DNA of 64,000 nucleotides from Anaerorhabdus sp036636695 (GCF_036636695.1 NZ_JAVWNW010000005.1), one strand, 5' to 3'; positions 45,245 to 54,148 are shown, counted from the first letter of the stretch. Numbers and translations: made by a program. The notes: generated by a model from the sequence alone, not told the origin.

Positions 45245-45948
45245 CGTGACTGAATGTAAGCCATTAAGGCATCATGAACCTGCTTGGATTTGTGTTTACT
45301 TAATAGAATAGTTTCATTATTATCAAGCGTGATAATATCTTTAAAGATATTTTTAACATATTTAAAGTTAACGATAAAGCTTTTATGGACACGCATAAAT
45401 CCATATTCCTTTATACTTTCTTCCATTTCACTAATTTTACCAGTCATCGCAAGTTGACTTGTTGCAGTGTGTATTGTAATTGTACGTGTTAGTGATTCTA
45501 TATAATAAATATCATTCAACTTTACACGTGTAATTCCTTGAGCGTTGTGAATCGTAAGAGTAAGACTTTCATTATTTTTGATATTTGAAATAATTGTATT
45601 CATTTCTTTTAAGAAATCATCTTGTTTCAATGGTTTTTGATAGTAACGACGAGCATTAACTGTATATCCTTCTACGGCATACTCTAGAGTTGCAGTGATG
45701 ATAAGTATTTCTACATGGGTATCTAAAGTTCTTACGAATTTGGCAGTATCTAAACCATTTACTTTTTCCATCATCATATCTAAAAGGATAATGTCAAATT
45801 TTTTATTGTCTTTATAAGTATTGATTAAATCTTGACCATCACTAAAACAAGTGATTTCAAGTTCAGGAAAACACTCACACTTTTTTATACAATTTAAAAT
45901 CCACTCAGTATCAAATGGATTATCATCAACGACAGCTATTTTAATCAT
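45241..45948 (-). CDS. LytTR-family response regulator
   Basis: A 235-residue regulator: receiver domain (Asp8/Asp9 acidic pair, phosphoacceptor Asp57 in IILLDMMM, Lys in YYQKPL) and a C-terminal LytTR DNA-binding domain (VKLNDIYYIESLTRTITIHT; GFMRVHKSFIVNFKYVKNI). The ATG at 45948 follows GGGAGG; the longer frame to 45975 is not needed. It is followed by its kinase. The divergent neighbour is an APC permease/amidohydrolase operon, a possible target. Confidence 0.92.
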   Translation of the reverse strand: MIKIAVVDDNPFDTEWILNCIKKCECFPELEITCFSDGQDLINTYKDNKKFDIILLDMMMEKVNGLDTAKFVRTLDTHVEILIITATLEYAVEGYTVNARRYYQKPLKQDDFLKEMNTIISNIKNNESLTLTIHNAQGITRVKLNDIYYIESLTRTITIHTATSQLAMTGKISEMEESIKEYGFMRVHKSFIVNFKYVKNIFKDIITLDNNETILLSKHKSKQVHDALMAYIQSR

Positions 45949-46087
45949 AAAAACCTCCCTTATATCATACAACAAAATAAAAAAATTACTTATAAAAAAA
46001 TTCCCGATTATGACAACAAAAACCCCAATTCTTTTACTATGCTTGAATTCAATCTAACAAAGGAATAAAACAATGATAACCGGTAAA

Positions 46088-46105
46088 CATTTATGCGCAT
46101 AAATG
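46088..46105. promoter_or_regulatory. Perfect 18-base palindrome before the APC permease gene
   Basis: CATTTATGC/GCATAAATG is a perfect inverted repeat, 21 bases before the permease start, in the shared region between this operon and the LytTR gene. A regulator dimer site is likely; which protein binds is unknown. Confidence 0.5.
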
Positions 46106-46125
46106 ACTAGAATGGGAGAATTAGA

Positions 46126-47535
46126 ATGACTACAAATGACACATCGATGAAGAAAACACTAACGATTTGGAATTTCTTCACAATTGGTTTCGGTGCTATT
46201 ATCGGTACTGGATGGGTGCTACAAGTAGGTGACTGGATGGACAAAGGTGGAGGTCCAGTTGCAGCGATTATTGCATTTATACTTGGTGCTATTTTCTTAT
46301 TACCAGTAGGAGCAGTATTTGGTGAATTGACTAGTGCAATTCCAATTTCTGGAGGTATTGTTGAATATGTTGATCGTACTTTTGGAAAAAAATTATCTTT
46401 TGTAACAGGGTGGTTTCTATCATTAGGGAATGGAATATTATGTCCTTGGGAAGCTATTGCAATTTCAAAACTAGTTGGAATGTTGATTCCACAACTTAAA
46501 ATTATTCCATTGTATACAATTATGGGATATACCGTTTATTTGCCACCACTATTAATATCACTTGCATTTGCATTTTATGTAATTCGTTTGAATTTCAAAG
46601 GTGCTTCTTCAGCAGCAAAATTACAAGGATTCTTAACAAAGATGTTATTAGCAGGGATGTTAATAGCGATGGTTGTTTCAGTATTTACAGGTGGGCCTCA
46701 CCATTTACAACCAATTGTATCTGAATCAAATGGTAACAGTTTAATTATGGGAATTATTCCGGTATTAGTAATGACACCGTTCTTCTATGCGGGATTTGAT
46801 ACTATTCCGCAACAAGCAGAAGAAGCTGCTGAAGGATTAGATTGGAAAAAATTTGGTCAAGTTATCTCATTAGCGTTGCTTGCGGCAGGAATATTCTATG
46901 CATGTTGTATCTATGCATTTGGAACTATTGTTCCTTGGAATGATTTTGTGTCATTAGGTGCTGATGGGTCTGTTCCAGCTTTAGCAGTATTAAAATCAAT
47001 TAATGGAATTTTCTTTGTTGTAATGATGTGCATTGCAATACTTGGTCCATTAGGTCCAATGAATTCATTCTTTGGAGCTACATCACGTATCTTACTTGCA
47101 ATGGGTCGTAAAAAACAATTGCCTGCATCATTTGAAAAATTAGATGAAAATGGTAATCCTAAGACTGCAAACTATTTAATGGCAGCATTAACACTTATTG
47201 GACCTTTCTTGGGTGGTAATATGTTGATTCCATTAACGAATGTAAGTGCTCTTGCATTTATCTTCGCATGCTTTATGTGTTCAGCAGCTTGTCTAAAAAT
47301 GCGATTCTCAGAACCAGAATTGAAAAGACCTTATTCAGTACCTGGTGGTAAGTTTGGAATTTCATTAGCATGTCTTGCTTGCTTATGCATAATTGCTTTA
47401 ATGGTACTTCCTTTCTCACCAGCTGCATTAGTACCAGTTGAATGGTCTATTGTCATTGGATGGTTAGTAGTTGGTCTAATATTTAATTTTGTTTCAGGAA
47501 AATCAAAGACAGTAATAGAAGTAGAAGAAGCTTAA
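46126..47535 (+). CDS. APC-family amino acid permease
   Basis: A 469-residue transporter of the amino acid-polyamine-organocation superfamily with twelve hydrophobic segments. The first helix has the substrate-binding GAIIGTGW break, and PISGGIVEYVDRTFG and GFDTIPQQAEEA match the family. It is 16 bases ahead of an amidohydrolase gene, so it probably imports that enzyme's amide, cyclic or peptide substrate. Substrate not readable. Confidence 0.9.
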   Translation: MTTNDTSMKKTLTIWNFFTIGFGAIIGTGWVLQVGDWMDKGGGPVAAIIAFILGAIFLLPVGAVFGELTSAIPISGGIVEYVDRTFGKKLSFVTGWFLSLGNGILCPWEAIAISKLVGMLIPQLKIIPLYTIMGYTVYLPPLLISLAFAFYVIRLNFKGASSAAKLQGFLTKMLLAGMLIAMVVSVFTGGPHHLQPIVSESNGNSLIMGIIPVLVMTPFFYAGFDTIPQQAEEAAEGLDWKKFGQVISLALLAAGIFYACCIYAFGTIVPWNDFVSLGADGSVPALAVLKSINGIFFVVMMCIAILGPLGPMNSFFGATSRILLAMGRKKQLPASFEKLDENGNPKTANYLMAALTLIGPFLGGNMLIPLTNVSALAFIFACFMCSAACLKMRFSEPELKRPYSVPGGKFGISLACLACLCIIALMVLPFSPAALVPVEWSIVIGWLVVGLIFNFVSGKSKTVIEVEEA

Positions 47536-47551
47536 TAAGGAGGACAATAAT

Positions 47552-48796
47552 ATGTCAAAAGTAGCTTTCGCTCATGGTTTATTAATTGATGGTACAGGAA
47601 AACCAGCAGTTAAAGATGCATTAGTATTAGTAGAAGATAAGAAAATTGTTTATGCTGGTGCTATGAAAGATATTCCTATTGAATATGAAGTAAAAGATAT
47701 AACTGGAAAAACAATTATGCCAGGTTTAATTGATAGTCACTTACACTTCTCAGGAAACTTAACTGATGATGATAGTGATTGGGTATTAGAAGATGTTATT
47801 CAAAAAACAGTAGTAGCTGTTCAACAAGCTCATGAATGTTTAGAAAGTGGTTTAACAACAGTTGGTGAAATCGGGCGTTCAGGTCTTCAAATTCGTAATA
47901 TGATTGAAGCTGGTGTTATGAGTGGTCCTCGTGTTGTTGGAACTGGTTTAGGTTTCTGCCGTACTTGTGGACATGGTGATTCACACAAACTTCCTATTGG
48001 TTATAATGCAGAATCACATCCTTGGGCTGAAAGAGTTGATGGTCCTTGGGATCTTAGAAAAGCAGTACGTCGTAGACTAAGAGAAAGTCCAGATGCAATT
48101 AAGATTTGGTCAACAGGTGGAGGAATCTGGCGTTGGGATCAAAAACTTGATCAACATTACACATTTGAAGAAATCAAAGCAGTTGTAGATGAATGCAACA
48201 TGGTAGGAATTCCAGTGTGGAGTCATGCTGAAGGATACGGTGGAGCATTAGATTCTTGTAAAGCTGGTGTTCATTTAATCATTCATGGACAAACATTAAA
48301 TGATGAATGTTTAGATATTATGGCAGAGAAAGGAATTTACTTCTGTCCAACTATTCAATTCTTAAATGAATGGTTTAAAACATATCAACCTCCATATGTA
48401 CCAGAAGTACATGACAAATTTCCAGGTGAAACAGTAGCAGAAAAAGAATTAAATCGTGTTTATTCAAATTTACGTCGTGCTAAAGAAAAAGGTATCGTAC
48501 TTACAATTGGATCAGATTCATTCTGTTCAAGTTTAACTCCATATGGTACTACAGCGATTGGTGAAATGTACTCATTCAATGAAAAAGCAGGTATTGATCC
48601 AATGGATGTTATTGTTGCAGCAACTAAAAATGGTGCAGACATGTTAAAAGTTGGTGATATTACAGGTACACTTGAAGAAGGCAAATTCGCAGATTTACTT
48701 GTTATTAAAGGAAATCCACTTGAAAACATCCGTGCAGTTGCCGTTGAAAACATGGAAGTTATCATGAAAGAAGGAGCTTTCGTTAAAGGCGCATAA
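47552..48796 (+). CDS. Metal-dependent amidohydrolase
   Basis: A 414-residue amidohydrolase-superfamily enzyme (imidazolonepropionase/Xaa-Pro dipeptidase-like branch). Metal and catalytic residues are visible: SHLHF (HxH), the Lys in DAIKIWSTGGG that could be carboxylated, His in VWSHAEGYGG and HGQT, and Asp in TIGSDSF. The C-terminal GKFADLLVIKGNPLENI closes the small beta domain. Co-transcribed with the APC permease and followed by a terminator, it suggests uptake then hydrolysis of one N-acyl or cyclic amino-acid derivative. Confidence 0.88.
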   Translation: MSKVAFAHGLLIDGTGKPAVKDALVLVEDKKIVYAGAMKDIPIEYEVKDITGKTIMPGLIDSHLHFSGNLTDDDSDWVLEDVIQKTVVAVQQAHECLESGLTTVGEIGRSGLQIRNMIEAGVMSGPRVVGTGLGFCRTCGHGDSHKLPIGYNAESHPWAERVDGPWDLRKAVRRRLRESPDAIKIWSTGGGIWRWDQKLDQHYTFEEIKAVVDECNMVGIPVWSHAEGYGGALDSCKAGVHLIIHGQTLNDECLDIMAEKGIYFCPTIQFLNEWFKTYQPPYVPEVHDKFPGETVAEKELNRVYSNLRRAKEKGIVLTIGSDSFCSSLTPYGTTAIGEMYSFNEKAGIDPMDVIVAATKNGADMLKVGDITGTLEEGKFADLLVIKGNPLENIRAVAVENMEVIMKEGAFVKGA

Positions 48797-48811
48797 GCAT
48801 CACCGTTTAAG

Positions 48812-48843
48812 AAAAGCTAGATTGAATTTCAATCTAGCTTTTT
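48812..48843. terminator. Bidirectional terminator
   Basis: A near-perfect 15-base inverted repeat AAAAGCTAGATTGAA/TTCAATCTAGCTTTT, with the T-run on either strand, between the amidohydrolase and a convergent phosphoesterase gene. Confidence 0.88.
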
Positions 48844-48849
48844 ATGATT

Positions 48850-49689
48850 TTAATCAAGTGTAAAAACAGTAATTTCTGGAGGTACCAAAAAGCGTAAAGG
48901 AAGACGTGATGTTCCAAGCCCGCTATTTACATAAAGTGTTGTTTGTCTTAAGTTATCAAAATTGTAAGTTCCCATTAAGTATTTGTTTTCACTAGGACTT
49001 AGCAACAATGAAGTATCAATGAATGGAAAATCAATTTGACCACCATGAGTATGCCCACTAAGTGCTAAATCATAAGGATATTCTAATAAATTATCGATTA
49101 AATACGGTTCATGAATTAACAATAAATTAAAGTTAGATTGATTTATATGCTTATCAAAAGCATCTTCAATGCTCGGATTTCCTAAAAGATCATCATCTAA
49201 ACCAGTAATATACATTATTTCATTAGAGTTAAATTCGATGCGTTGACTTTCATTCATTAAAACATTGAATCCAGACTCATTCATTATGTTTTCATATGCA
49301 CGAATAGCGCCGCCACCATGGTCATTGTTACCGAAAATAGCGTATTTTCCAATGGATGCATGCAGCTGACTTAAATAATTTATTACTTCAGTAGTAGGTT
49401 TATATTGAGCATAATTACTAAATAAATCACCAGTGAATACAATGATGTCTGGATTAATGCTATTTATTTTTTCAACGACTTTTCGTAAATTTACAGGTAA
49501 ATAGTTTTTACTAATTTCGATATCAGATAGCTGAACAATAACTAGCTTTTCATTAAGTGTTGGAATATCTAAATGAATATGGTTAACTACAAGTGAAGTA
49601 GGTTCAATTTTGTAAGAATAAAATAAAATACTCAATCCACCTATTAAAATGATGAAAAAGAATATTACAAGATTACGTAAAAATTTCAT
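48850..49689 (-). CDS. Membrane-anchored metallophosphoesterase with altered metal motif
   Basis: A 279-residue protein with one N-terminal membrane helix (about 7-26) and an external calcineurin-like phosphoesterase domain (YkuE-like). GDLFSN, FGNNDHGG and GHTHGGQ, the later metal-ligand motifs, are intact. The first motif, normally SDxH, reads SDIE (Asp56, Glu58), so one metal-binding His is replaced by Glu. Relatives act on phospholipid or envelope phosphodiesters. Start at 49689 follows AAAGGAAC. Confidence 0.85.
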   Translation of the reverse strand: MKFLRNLVIFFFIILIGGLSILFYSYKIEPTSLVVNHIHLDIPTLNEKLVIVQLSDIEISKNYLPVNLRKVVEKINSINPDIIVFTGDLFSNYAQYKPTTEVINYLSQLHASIGKYAIFGNNDHGGGAIRAYENIMNESGFNVLMNESQRIEFNSNEIMYITGLDDDLLGNPSIEDAFDKHINQSNFNLLLIHEPYLIDNLLEYPYDLALSGHTHGGQIDFPFIDTSLLLSPSENKYLMGTYNFDNLRQTTLYVNSGLGTSRLPLRFLVPPEITVFTLD

Positions 49690-50001
49690 AAATGTTCCTT
49701 TCATGGTTGAAGCAGTAGTTATATTTTAGTCTCAATAGCATACAATGTATATGAAAAAACAATCATGAATACTTAAGAATTATTAGTGTAATATGATGAA
49801 ATACCAAATAATTTGTGACAAATTAGATACAGAGAGTAGAAAATTTAAGAATATTCGCTAATCAAATTGTTTTATTTTTGATGAATCAAGACTATAATCT
49901 AAATAGTATTGTTAGTAAAAAATGTTCAATTTTCATTCGTATAAACAAAGAGTAATTCACTAAAAACAAGGAATATTAAAAATGGAAATGAGGAAATTAA
50001 A
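49690..50001. other. Gene-free divergent intergenic region
   Basis: 312 bases between divergent genes, very A+T-rich, with no open frame of note. It contains a 15-base palindrome AATTTGT-G-ACAAATT (49810-49824) that could be an operator; no clear -35/-10 pair stands out. Confidence 0.5.
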
Positions 50002-50421
50002 ATGATGAGAAATCCTGAACAAACAATTGGAAATTTAATTGATAAAGCCACTTTAAGTTGTATTAGTTATGTGGATGAAGAAGGATTTCCGCTTACTAAA
50101 GCTATGTTGCCTCCAAGAGAGAGACAAGGTATTAAAGTCTTTTACTTTACAACAAATACTTCTTCGAATAAGGTTAAATGCTTTATAAAAAATCCTAATG
50201 CAAGTATATATTTTGTGGATAAAAGATTCTTTAGAGGTGTAAATTTAGTTGGAACAGTTGAAGTTCTTACAAATGAAGAAGATAAAGAGAGAATCTGGCG
50301 AGATGGAGATACCATGTATTATCCAGAGGGAGTTACAGACCCAGACTATTGTGTATTAAAGTTTACAGCAAGAAAAGGTCGGTTTTATGCAAACTTTAAA
50401 AATGAAGATTTCATAATATAA
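50002..50421 (+). CDS. Pyridoxamine 5'-phosphate oxidase-like flavin protein
   Basis: A 139-residue split-barrel FMN-binding protein (general stress protein 26-like): LSCISYVDEEGFPLTKAMLPP, FYFTTNTSSNKVKCFIKNPNASIYFVD and the C-terminal YCVLKFTARKGRFY. Such proteins bind FMN or F420-like flavins and reduce unknown small molecules; they are too small for true PdxH. Single gene with its own terminator. Confidence 0.85.
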   Translation: MMRNPEQTIGNLIDKATLSCISYVDEEGFPLTKAMLPPRERQGIKVFYFTTNTSSNKVKCFIKNPNASIYFVDKRFFRGVNLVGTVEVLTNEEDKERIWRDGDTMYYPEGVTDPDYCVLKFTARKGRFYANFKNEDFII

Positions 50422-50430
50422 GTAAAAATC

Positions 50431-50457
50431 AAGCTATTCCATTGGAATAGCTTTTTA
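50431..50457 (+). terminator. Terminator after the PNPOx-like gene
   Basis: Stem AAGCTATTCC/GGAATAGCTT with an ATT loop and T-run. Confidence 0.88.
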
Positions 50458-50462
50458 ATACG

Positions 50463-50512
50463 TTGACAAAAAGAAAAGGGAGAAGTAAACTGTAACTAGA
50501 CTACACGTGTAG
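50463..50512 (+). promoter_or_regulatory. BlaI-type promoter and operator
   Basis: -35 TTGACA (50463-50468), 17-base spacer, -10 TAAACT (50486-50491), and a perfect palindrome CTACACGTGTAG (50501-50512) immediately downstream. The palindrome resembles the TACA-N2-TGTA core of BlaI/MecI/CopY operators, so the adjacent BlaI-like protein probably represses itself here. Confidence 0.85.
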
Positions 50513-50525
50513 ACTGGGAGGCTTT

Positions 50526-50876
50526 ATGAAACTTACATGCACAGAAATTAAGTTTATGTCACTTATTTGGGATAATGAACCAATTTCGTCAGGCAAACTT
50601 GTAACATTATGTGCAGAAAAATTTGGATGGAAGAAATCAACAACGTATACGTTTTTAAAACGTTTGCAAGAAAGAGGAGTAGTAACAAACATTGATGCAA
50701 CAGTAACTGCTCTAGTTAAACGTGAAGCGATTCAAAGAATCGAAAGTAAAGACGTTATGGAAACTTCATTTGAAGGGTCTCTTCCCAAATTCGTAACTGC
50801 ATTTTTATCTGACAAAAAATTATCGAAAAAGGAAATTGATGAATTAAAAGAATTATTAGATAACTATAAAGAATAG
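50526..50876 (+). CDS. BlaI/MecI/CopY-family repressor
   Basis: A 116-residue winged-helix repressor (CTEIKFMSLIWDNEPISSGKLVTLCAEKFGWKKSTTYTFLKRLQERGVV), with the characteristic W-x-x-S/T-T recognition helix and a C-terminal dimerisation region. GGGAGG ribosome site. It is encoded 11 bases ahead of an M56 membrane metallopeptidase, the normal sensor partner that cleaves the repressor. Confidence 0.92.
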   Translation: MKLTCTEIKFMSLIWDNEPISSGKLVTLCAEKFGWKKSTTYTFLKRLQERGVVTNIDATVTALVKREAIQRIESKDVMETSFEGSLPKFVTAFLSDKKLSKKEIDELKELLDNYKE

Positions 50877-50887
50877 GAGATGATTAT

Positions 50888-52273
50888 ATGCTTTGGGTAA
50901 CTTCATTCTTCAATACTGTAGTTTCTATGTCATTAGATGCCAGTGTTGTAATAGTTGTTGTGTTACTATTGAGAATGTTATTCAAGAAAGCTCCAAAAGT
51001 ATTTAGTTATTTTCTATGGACATTTGTTTTAGTTCGTTTACTTGTTCCTATTACTCTTGAAAGCAATGTTAGTGTACTGTCTATTCCTGAAACAATATCA
51101 AGTGAAATTGTAGGTAATACTAGGGGTATATCAGAGGTATTTCAATCTGTAACAGTGCAATCAACAAATAGTGTAATGGGAATATCAATTGTAGAAGTGT
51201 TAACAGTGATTTGGCTTTTAGGAATCATTCTTTTAATTGCGTATTTTATAAGAAATTATCGCCAAGTTTATAAAGTAACTCGTTATGCAATCAAGGTGGT
51301 CGATAATATTTATGAATCGGATGAGATTGCCATGCCATTTGTAATGGGAATATGTAATCCACGAATTTATATCCCTACGACATTAAATGAGAGACAAAAA
51401 CAAATTGTCTTAGCACATGAAATTATCCATGTACAAAGAAAAGACTATTTTATTAAATACCTAGGTTTATTTTTACTAATTATTTATTGGTTTAATCCCT
51501 TAGTGTGGATAAGTTTTTATTACATGAGTATGGATATGGAATTGTCATGTGATGAGAAAGTAGTGAGACGATTGGGTATTGATTGCAAATATTCATTTGG
51601 ATCAACACTTTTAGAATTCGCAATGAATCCATATGTTTTATTTGTTTCATTTAATGAATCAAATACGAAAGTGAGGATTAAAAATATTATGAATTATAAG
51701 AAACCAAAATTCTGGGTAATATTAGTTTGTGTAATTGTTGGAATTTTATGTATTATCCCTTTGTTAACAAATCCTAAAAAAGAACCTAACAATACACCTG
51801 TTCCTATCATTGCAGTGACACCTAATATAACAAATGAACCAAGTGTTAAACCTAAAGAATCATCAACACCTGAAGAAACAAAGGATAAGACAACGAATAT
51901 AAGTTTCATAGCTCCTCTAGAGAATTATGAAGTTACTTGTGCTTGGGGTTGTTATGTGGGGCATCAAGCGATAGATATGCATGATCCAAATAATCCAAAT
52001 GCAGATGTTCTTGCAAGTGCAAAAGGCACTATCATTGATGTTGGCTATAACAATGTAAATGGGAATTATATTTTGATTGAACATGAAGATGGTTACAAAA
52101 CAGGTTATGCACATTTAAAAGATGAAGCTTCATTTAAAATCGGTGATGAAGTAAATCAAGGCGATAAAATTGGTGTCACAGGAATGACTGGTCGAGCAAG
52201 TGGAGAGCATGTCCATTTCTTCATCATGAAGGATGATTCGCGATTATCCAATACAATGGAATTTATTCAATAA
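50888..52273 (+). CDS. BlaR1-like M56 membrane peptidase fused to M23 peptidoglycan peptidase domain
   Basis: 461 residues. The N-terminal half is an M56 sensor peptidase: membrane helices at about 3-30, 38-58 and 100-120, zinc motif HEIIH (177-181), and a downstream Glu in MELSCDEKVVRRLG. After a further membrane helix (about 278-296) and a Pro/Thr/Lys linker comes an external M23/LytM domain (about 340-460) with HQAID and HVHF, both metal motifs intact. In BlaR1 this outside place holds a beta-lactam sensor; here it is a wall-peptidase-type domain, so the pair may sense wall structure. Partner of the BlaI-like repressor. Confidence 0.88.
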   Translation: MLWVTSFFNTVVSMSLDASVVIVVVLLLRMLFKKAPKVFSYFLWTFVLVRLLVPITLESNVSVLSIPETISSEIVGNTRGISEVFQSVTVQSTNSVMGISIVEVLTVIWLLGIILLIAYFIRNYRQVYKVTRYAIKVVDNIYESDEIAMPFVMGICNPRIYIPTTLNERQKQIVLAHEIIHVQRKDYFIKYLGLFLLIIYWFNPLVWISFYYMSMDMELSCDEKVVRRLGIDCKYSFGSTLLEFAMNPYVLFVSFNESNTKVRIKNIMNYKKPKFWVILVCVIVGILCIIPLLTNPKKEPNNTPVPIIAVTPNITNEPSVKPKESSTPEETKDKTTNISFIAPLENYEVTCAWGCYVGHQAIDMHDPNNPNADVLASAKGTIIDVGYNNVNGNYILIEHEDGYKTGYAHLKDEASFKIGDEVNQGDKIGVTGMTGRASGEHVHFFIMKDDSRLSNTMEFIQ

Positions 52274-52276
52274 ATT

Positions 52277-52300
52277 AAGTGAGGGAAACCTCACTTTTAT
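52277..52300 (+). terminator. Terminator after the M56-M23 gene
   Basis: Stem AAGTGAGG/CCTCACTT with GAAA loop and T-run. Confidence 0.88.
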
Positions 52301-52360
52301 CAAGCATAATTTACAAAAAAAATTGAATTTCGACTATAATAAATAAAGTAGAGGTGAGGC

Positions 52361-52630
52361 ATGAATAATAAAATTTATGAATTTGAAGCAGTTATTAAAA
52401 AAGTCCCAGATATTGATGGAGCCTATATTGAGTTTCCTTATGATGTTCGTAAAGAATTTAATAAAGGCAGGGTAAAAGTTCATGCAACATTTGATGGAGA
52501 ACCTTATGATGGAAGTCTTGTTGTGATGAAAACACCTTGCCATATCATTGGGATTCGTAAAGATATCCGGCAGAAGATAAATAAGCAATACGGTGATACA
52601 ATAAATGTAGTGATAAAGGAGAGAGAGTAA
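52361..52630 (+). CDS. DUF1905 domain protein
   Basis: An 89-residue small beta-barrel protein: EFEAVIKKVPDIDGAYIEFPYDVRKEFNKGRVKVHATFDGEPYDGSLV and GIRKDIRQKINKQYGDTINV match the DUF1905 family, whose function is not established. First of a three-to-four gene run (spacings of 1, 0 and 13 bases) with an ArsC/Spx-like protein and a nitroreductase. Confidence 0.85.
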   Translation: MNNKIYEFEAVIKKVPDIDGAYIEFPYDVRKEFNKGRVKVHATFDGEPYDGSLVVMKTPCHIIGIRKDIRQKINKQYGDTINVVIKERE

Positions 52631-52631
52631 A

Positions 52632-52982
52632 ATGAAAGTTAATGTATTATGTTATCCAAAATGTACAACGTGTCAAAAAGCAGTGAAATGGTTAGAAGAT
52701 AAGAATATTGAAATAAACTATCGTGATATCAAACTTCAAAATCCAACAGAAAAAGAATTACGTGAATGGATTAAAAAAAGTGGATTACCAATTAAACGTT
52801 TTTTCAATACAAGTGGTTTAGTATATAGAGAATTAGAACTTACAAAGAAACTACCAATGATGAGTGATGATGAACAAATTAAATTATTAGCAACAGATGG
52901 TATGCTTGTTAAAAGACCCATACTTATTTCTAACGATAAAGTATTAGTTGGATTTAGAGAAAAGGAATGGCTTGAACTCTGA
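52632..52982 (+). CDS. ArsC/Spx-family thiol protein
   Basis: A 116-residue thioredoxin-like fold of the arsenate reductase/Spx superfamily: YPKCTTCQKAVKWLEDK with a C-x2-C pair (residues 8 and 11), IKKSGLPIKRFFNTSG and MLVKRPILISNDKVLVGF. This is the YffB/ArsC-like group rather than Spx, because it lacks the RNA-polymerase-binding features I would expect of Spx. Likely a thiol reductase of unknown substrate; the stop overlaps the nitroreductase start. Confidence 0.85.
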   Translation: MKVNVLCYPKCTTCQKAVKWLEDKNIEINYRDIKLQNPTEKELREWIKKSGLPIKRFFNTSGLVYRELELTKKLPMMSDDEQIKLLATDGMLVKRPILISNDKVLVGFREKEWLEL

Positions 52983-53488
52983 TGAATACACTAGACGCTA
53001 TAAGAGCAAGAAGAAGCATCCGTAAGTATACAAGTCAAAGCGTATCACTCGATACTATCCATCAATTATTAGAGGCAGGAATGTGTGCTCCATCAACACA
53101 TAATAAAAAATCTGCAGAATTTATTGTCATTCAAGATCGAGCGACATTGAATTGTTTTGCAGAGTATGGAAAATATCATAAAATGCTGAAAGAAGCATCT
53201 TGTGCAATTTTAGTTTGTGGTAATACTGAAAAAATGAGTGTTCATGATTTTGTGATCAATGATTGTTCAGCTGCAATAGAGAATATTTTAATTGCTGCAA
53301 CAGATTTAGGTCTGGGTGCGGTATGGTTAGGTATTAAGATTGATGAGATGAAAGAGTTTTATAAAAGAGAATGTAATTTACCTGATTATATTCTTCCAGT
53401 AGGACTTATTGCAATTGGTTATCCGGATGAAGTTAAAGAGACAGGTAATCGTTATGATGAATCAAGAGTACATCTAGAAAGATATTAA
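52982..53488 (+). CDS. Nitroreductase-family protein
   Basis: A 168-residue FMN-dependent nitroreductase: IRARRSIRKYTSQSV at the start, GMCAPSTHNKKSAEFIVI, NDCSAAIENILIAATDLGLGAVWLG and IAIGYPDE, the FMN and dimer motifs in order. The physiological substrate (quinone, flavin or nitro compound) is not readable. Start codon overlaps the preceding stop (TGATG). Confidence 0.9.
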   Translation: MNTLDAIRARRSIRKYTSQSVSLDTIHQLLEAGMCAPSTHNKKSAEFIVIQDRATLNCFAEYGKYHKMLKEASCAILVCGNTEKMSVHDFVINDCSAAIENILIAATDLGLGAVWLGIKIDEMKEFYKRECNLPDYILPVGLIAIGYPDEVKETGNRYDESRVHLERY

Positions 53489-53501
53489 TAGGAAACAGCT
53501 A

Positions 53502-54101
53502 ATGAAACAACAAACCAAGAATTTCATCCGAAATCTCAAAAACTTTGAAAAAAATATAGTGCCTTTAGAAACATATATTAAAGATGAGTATATGGAAGGT
53601 GACAAAGCAGTAGTTTATGTTAACTGTTTAAATGAAGAAGATATATTTGAATCTTATTCTTATCAGTCACAAAAATCTCTTAATCCAGCTATTTATGATT
53701 TTATCGATAGTAAAGTATATCCCATACCAGCTGCATATCCAGTAGAAATTCGTTTTGTGAATAAAGCATTTTCTAAACATGAAGTTGAGGAGATACGTGA
53801 AATCATTAAAGAGCATTATAGTTTGATATTAAGAGACAAATTAATTGATTTACGAATTAATATGATTAAGATTACAGCTCTATTAATAATTGGTATCGTA
53901 TTACTTGGAATTTATTTTTCATTACAGCTTGCCGATATGGGTTCGCTCTTTATGGAATTTTTATCGATAGCAGGAACATTTGCCTTATGGGAAGCAGTAG
54001 ACTTCTATATATTAGAGCGTAAACAAGTTGAAAATGAACGATTTAATGCCGGACAAATGGCATTAGCGAGCATTCAGTTTGAAGATGTTTTAGATGATTA
54101 A
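53502..54101 (+). CDS. Hypothetical membrane protein, two helices
   Basis: A 199-residue protein: a charged N-terminal domain (about 1-120) with alternating helix and strand, two hydrophobic segments (about 123-142 and 149-168) and a short acidic tail. No family recognised. It is 13 bases after the nitroreductase gene and so probably co-transcribed. Confidence 0.7.
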   Translation: MKQQTKNFIRNLKNFEKNIVPLETYIKDEYMEGDKAVVYVNCLNEEDIFESYSYQSQKSLNPAIYDFIDSKVYPIPAAYPVEIRFVNKAFSKHEVEEIREIIKEHYSLILRDKLIDLRINMIKITALLIIGIVLLGIYFSLQLADMGSLFMEFLSIAGTFALWEAVDFYILERKQVENERFNAGQMALASIQFEDVLDD

Positions 54102-54119
54102 AATATCTTTAAAAAACTT

Positions 54120-54148
54120 TTGAACGCACTTCTATAGCATGCTATAAT
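54120..54148 (+). promoter_or_regulatory. purC promoter
   Basis: -35 TTGAAC (54120-54125), 17-base spacer, -10 TATAAT (54143-54148). The leader after it is only about 40 bases, too short for a purine riboswitch. Confidence 0.85.
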
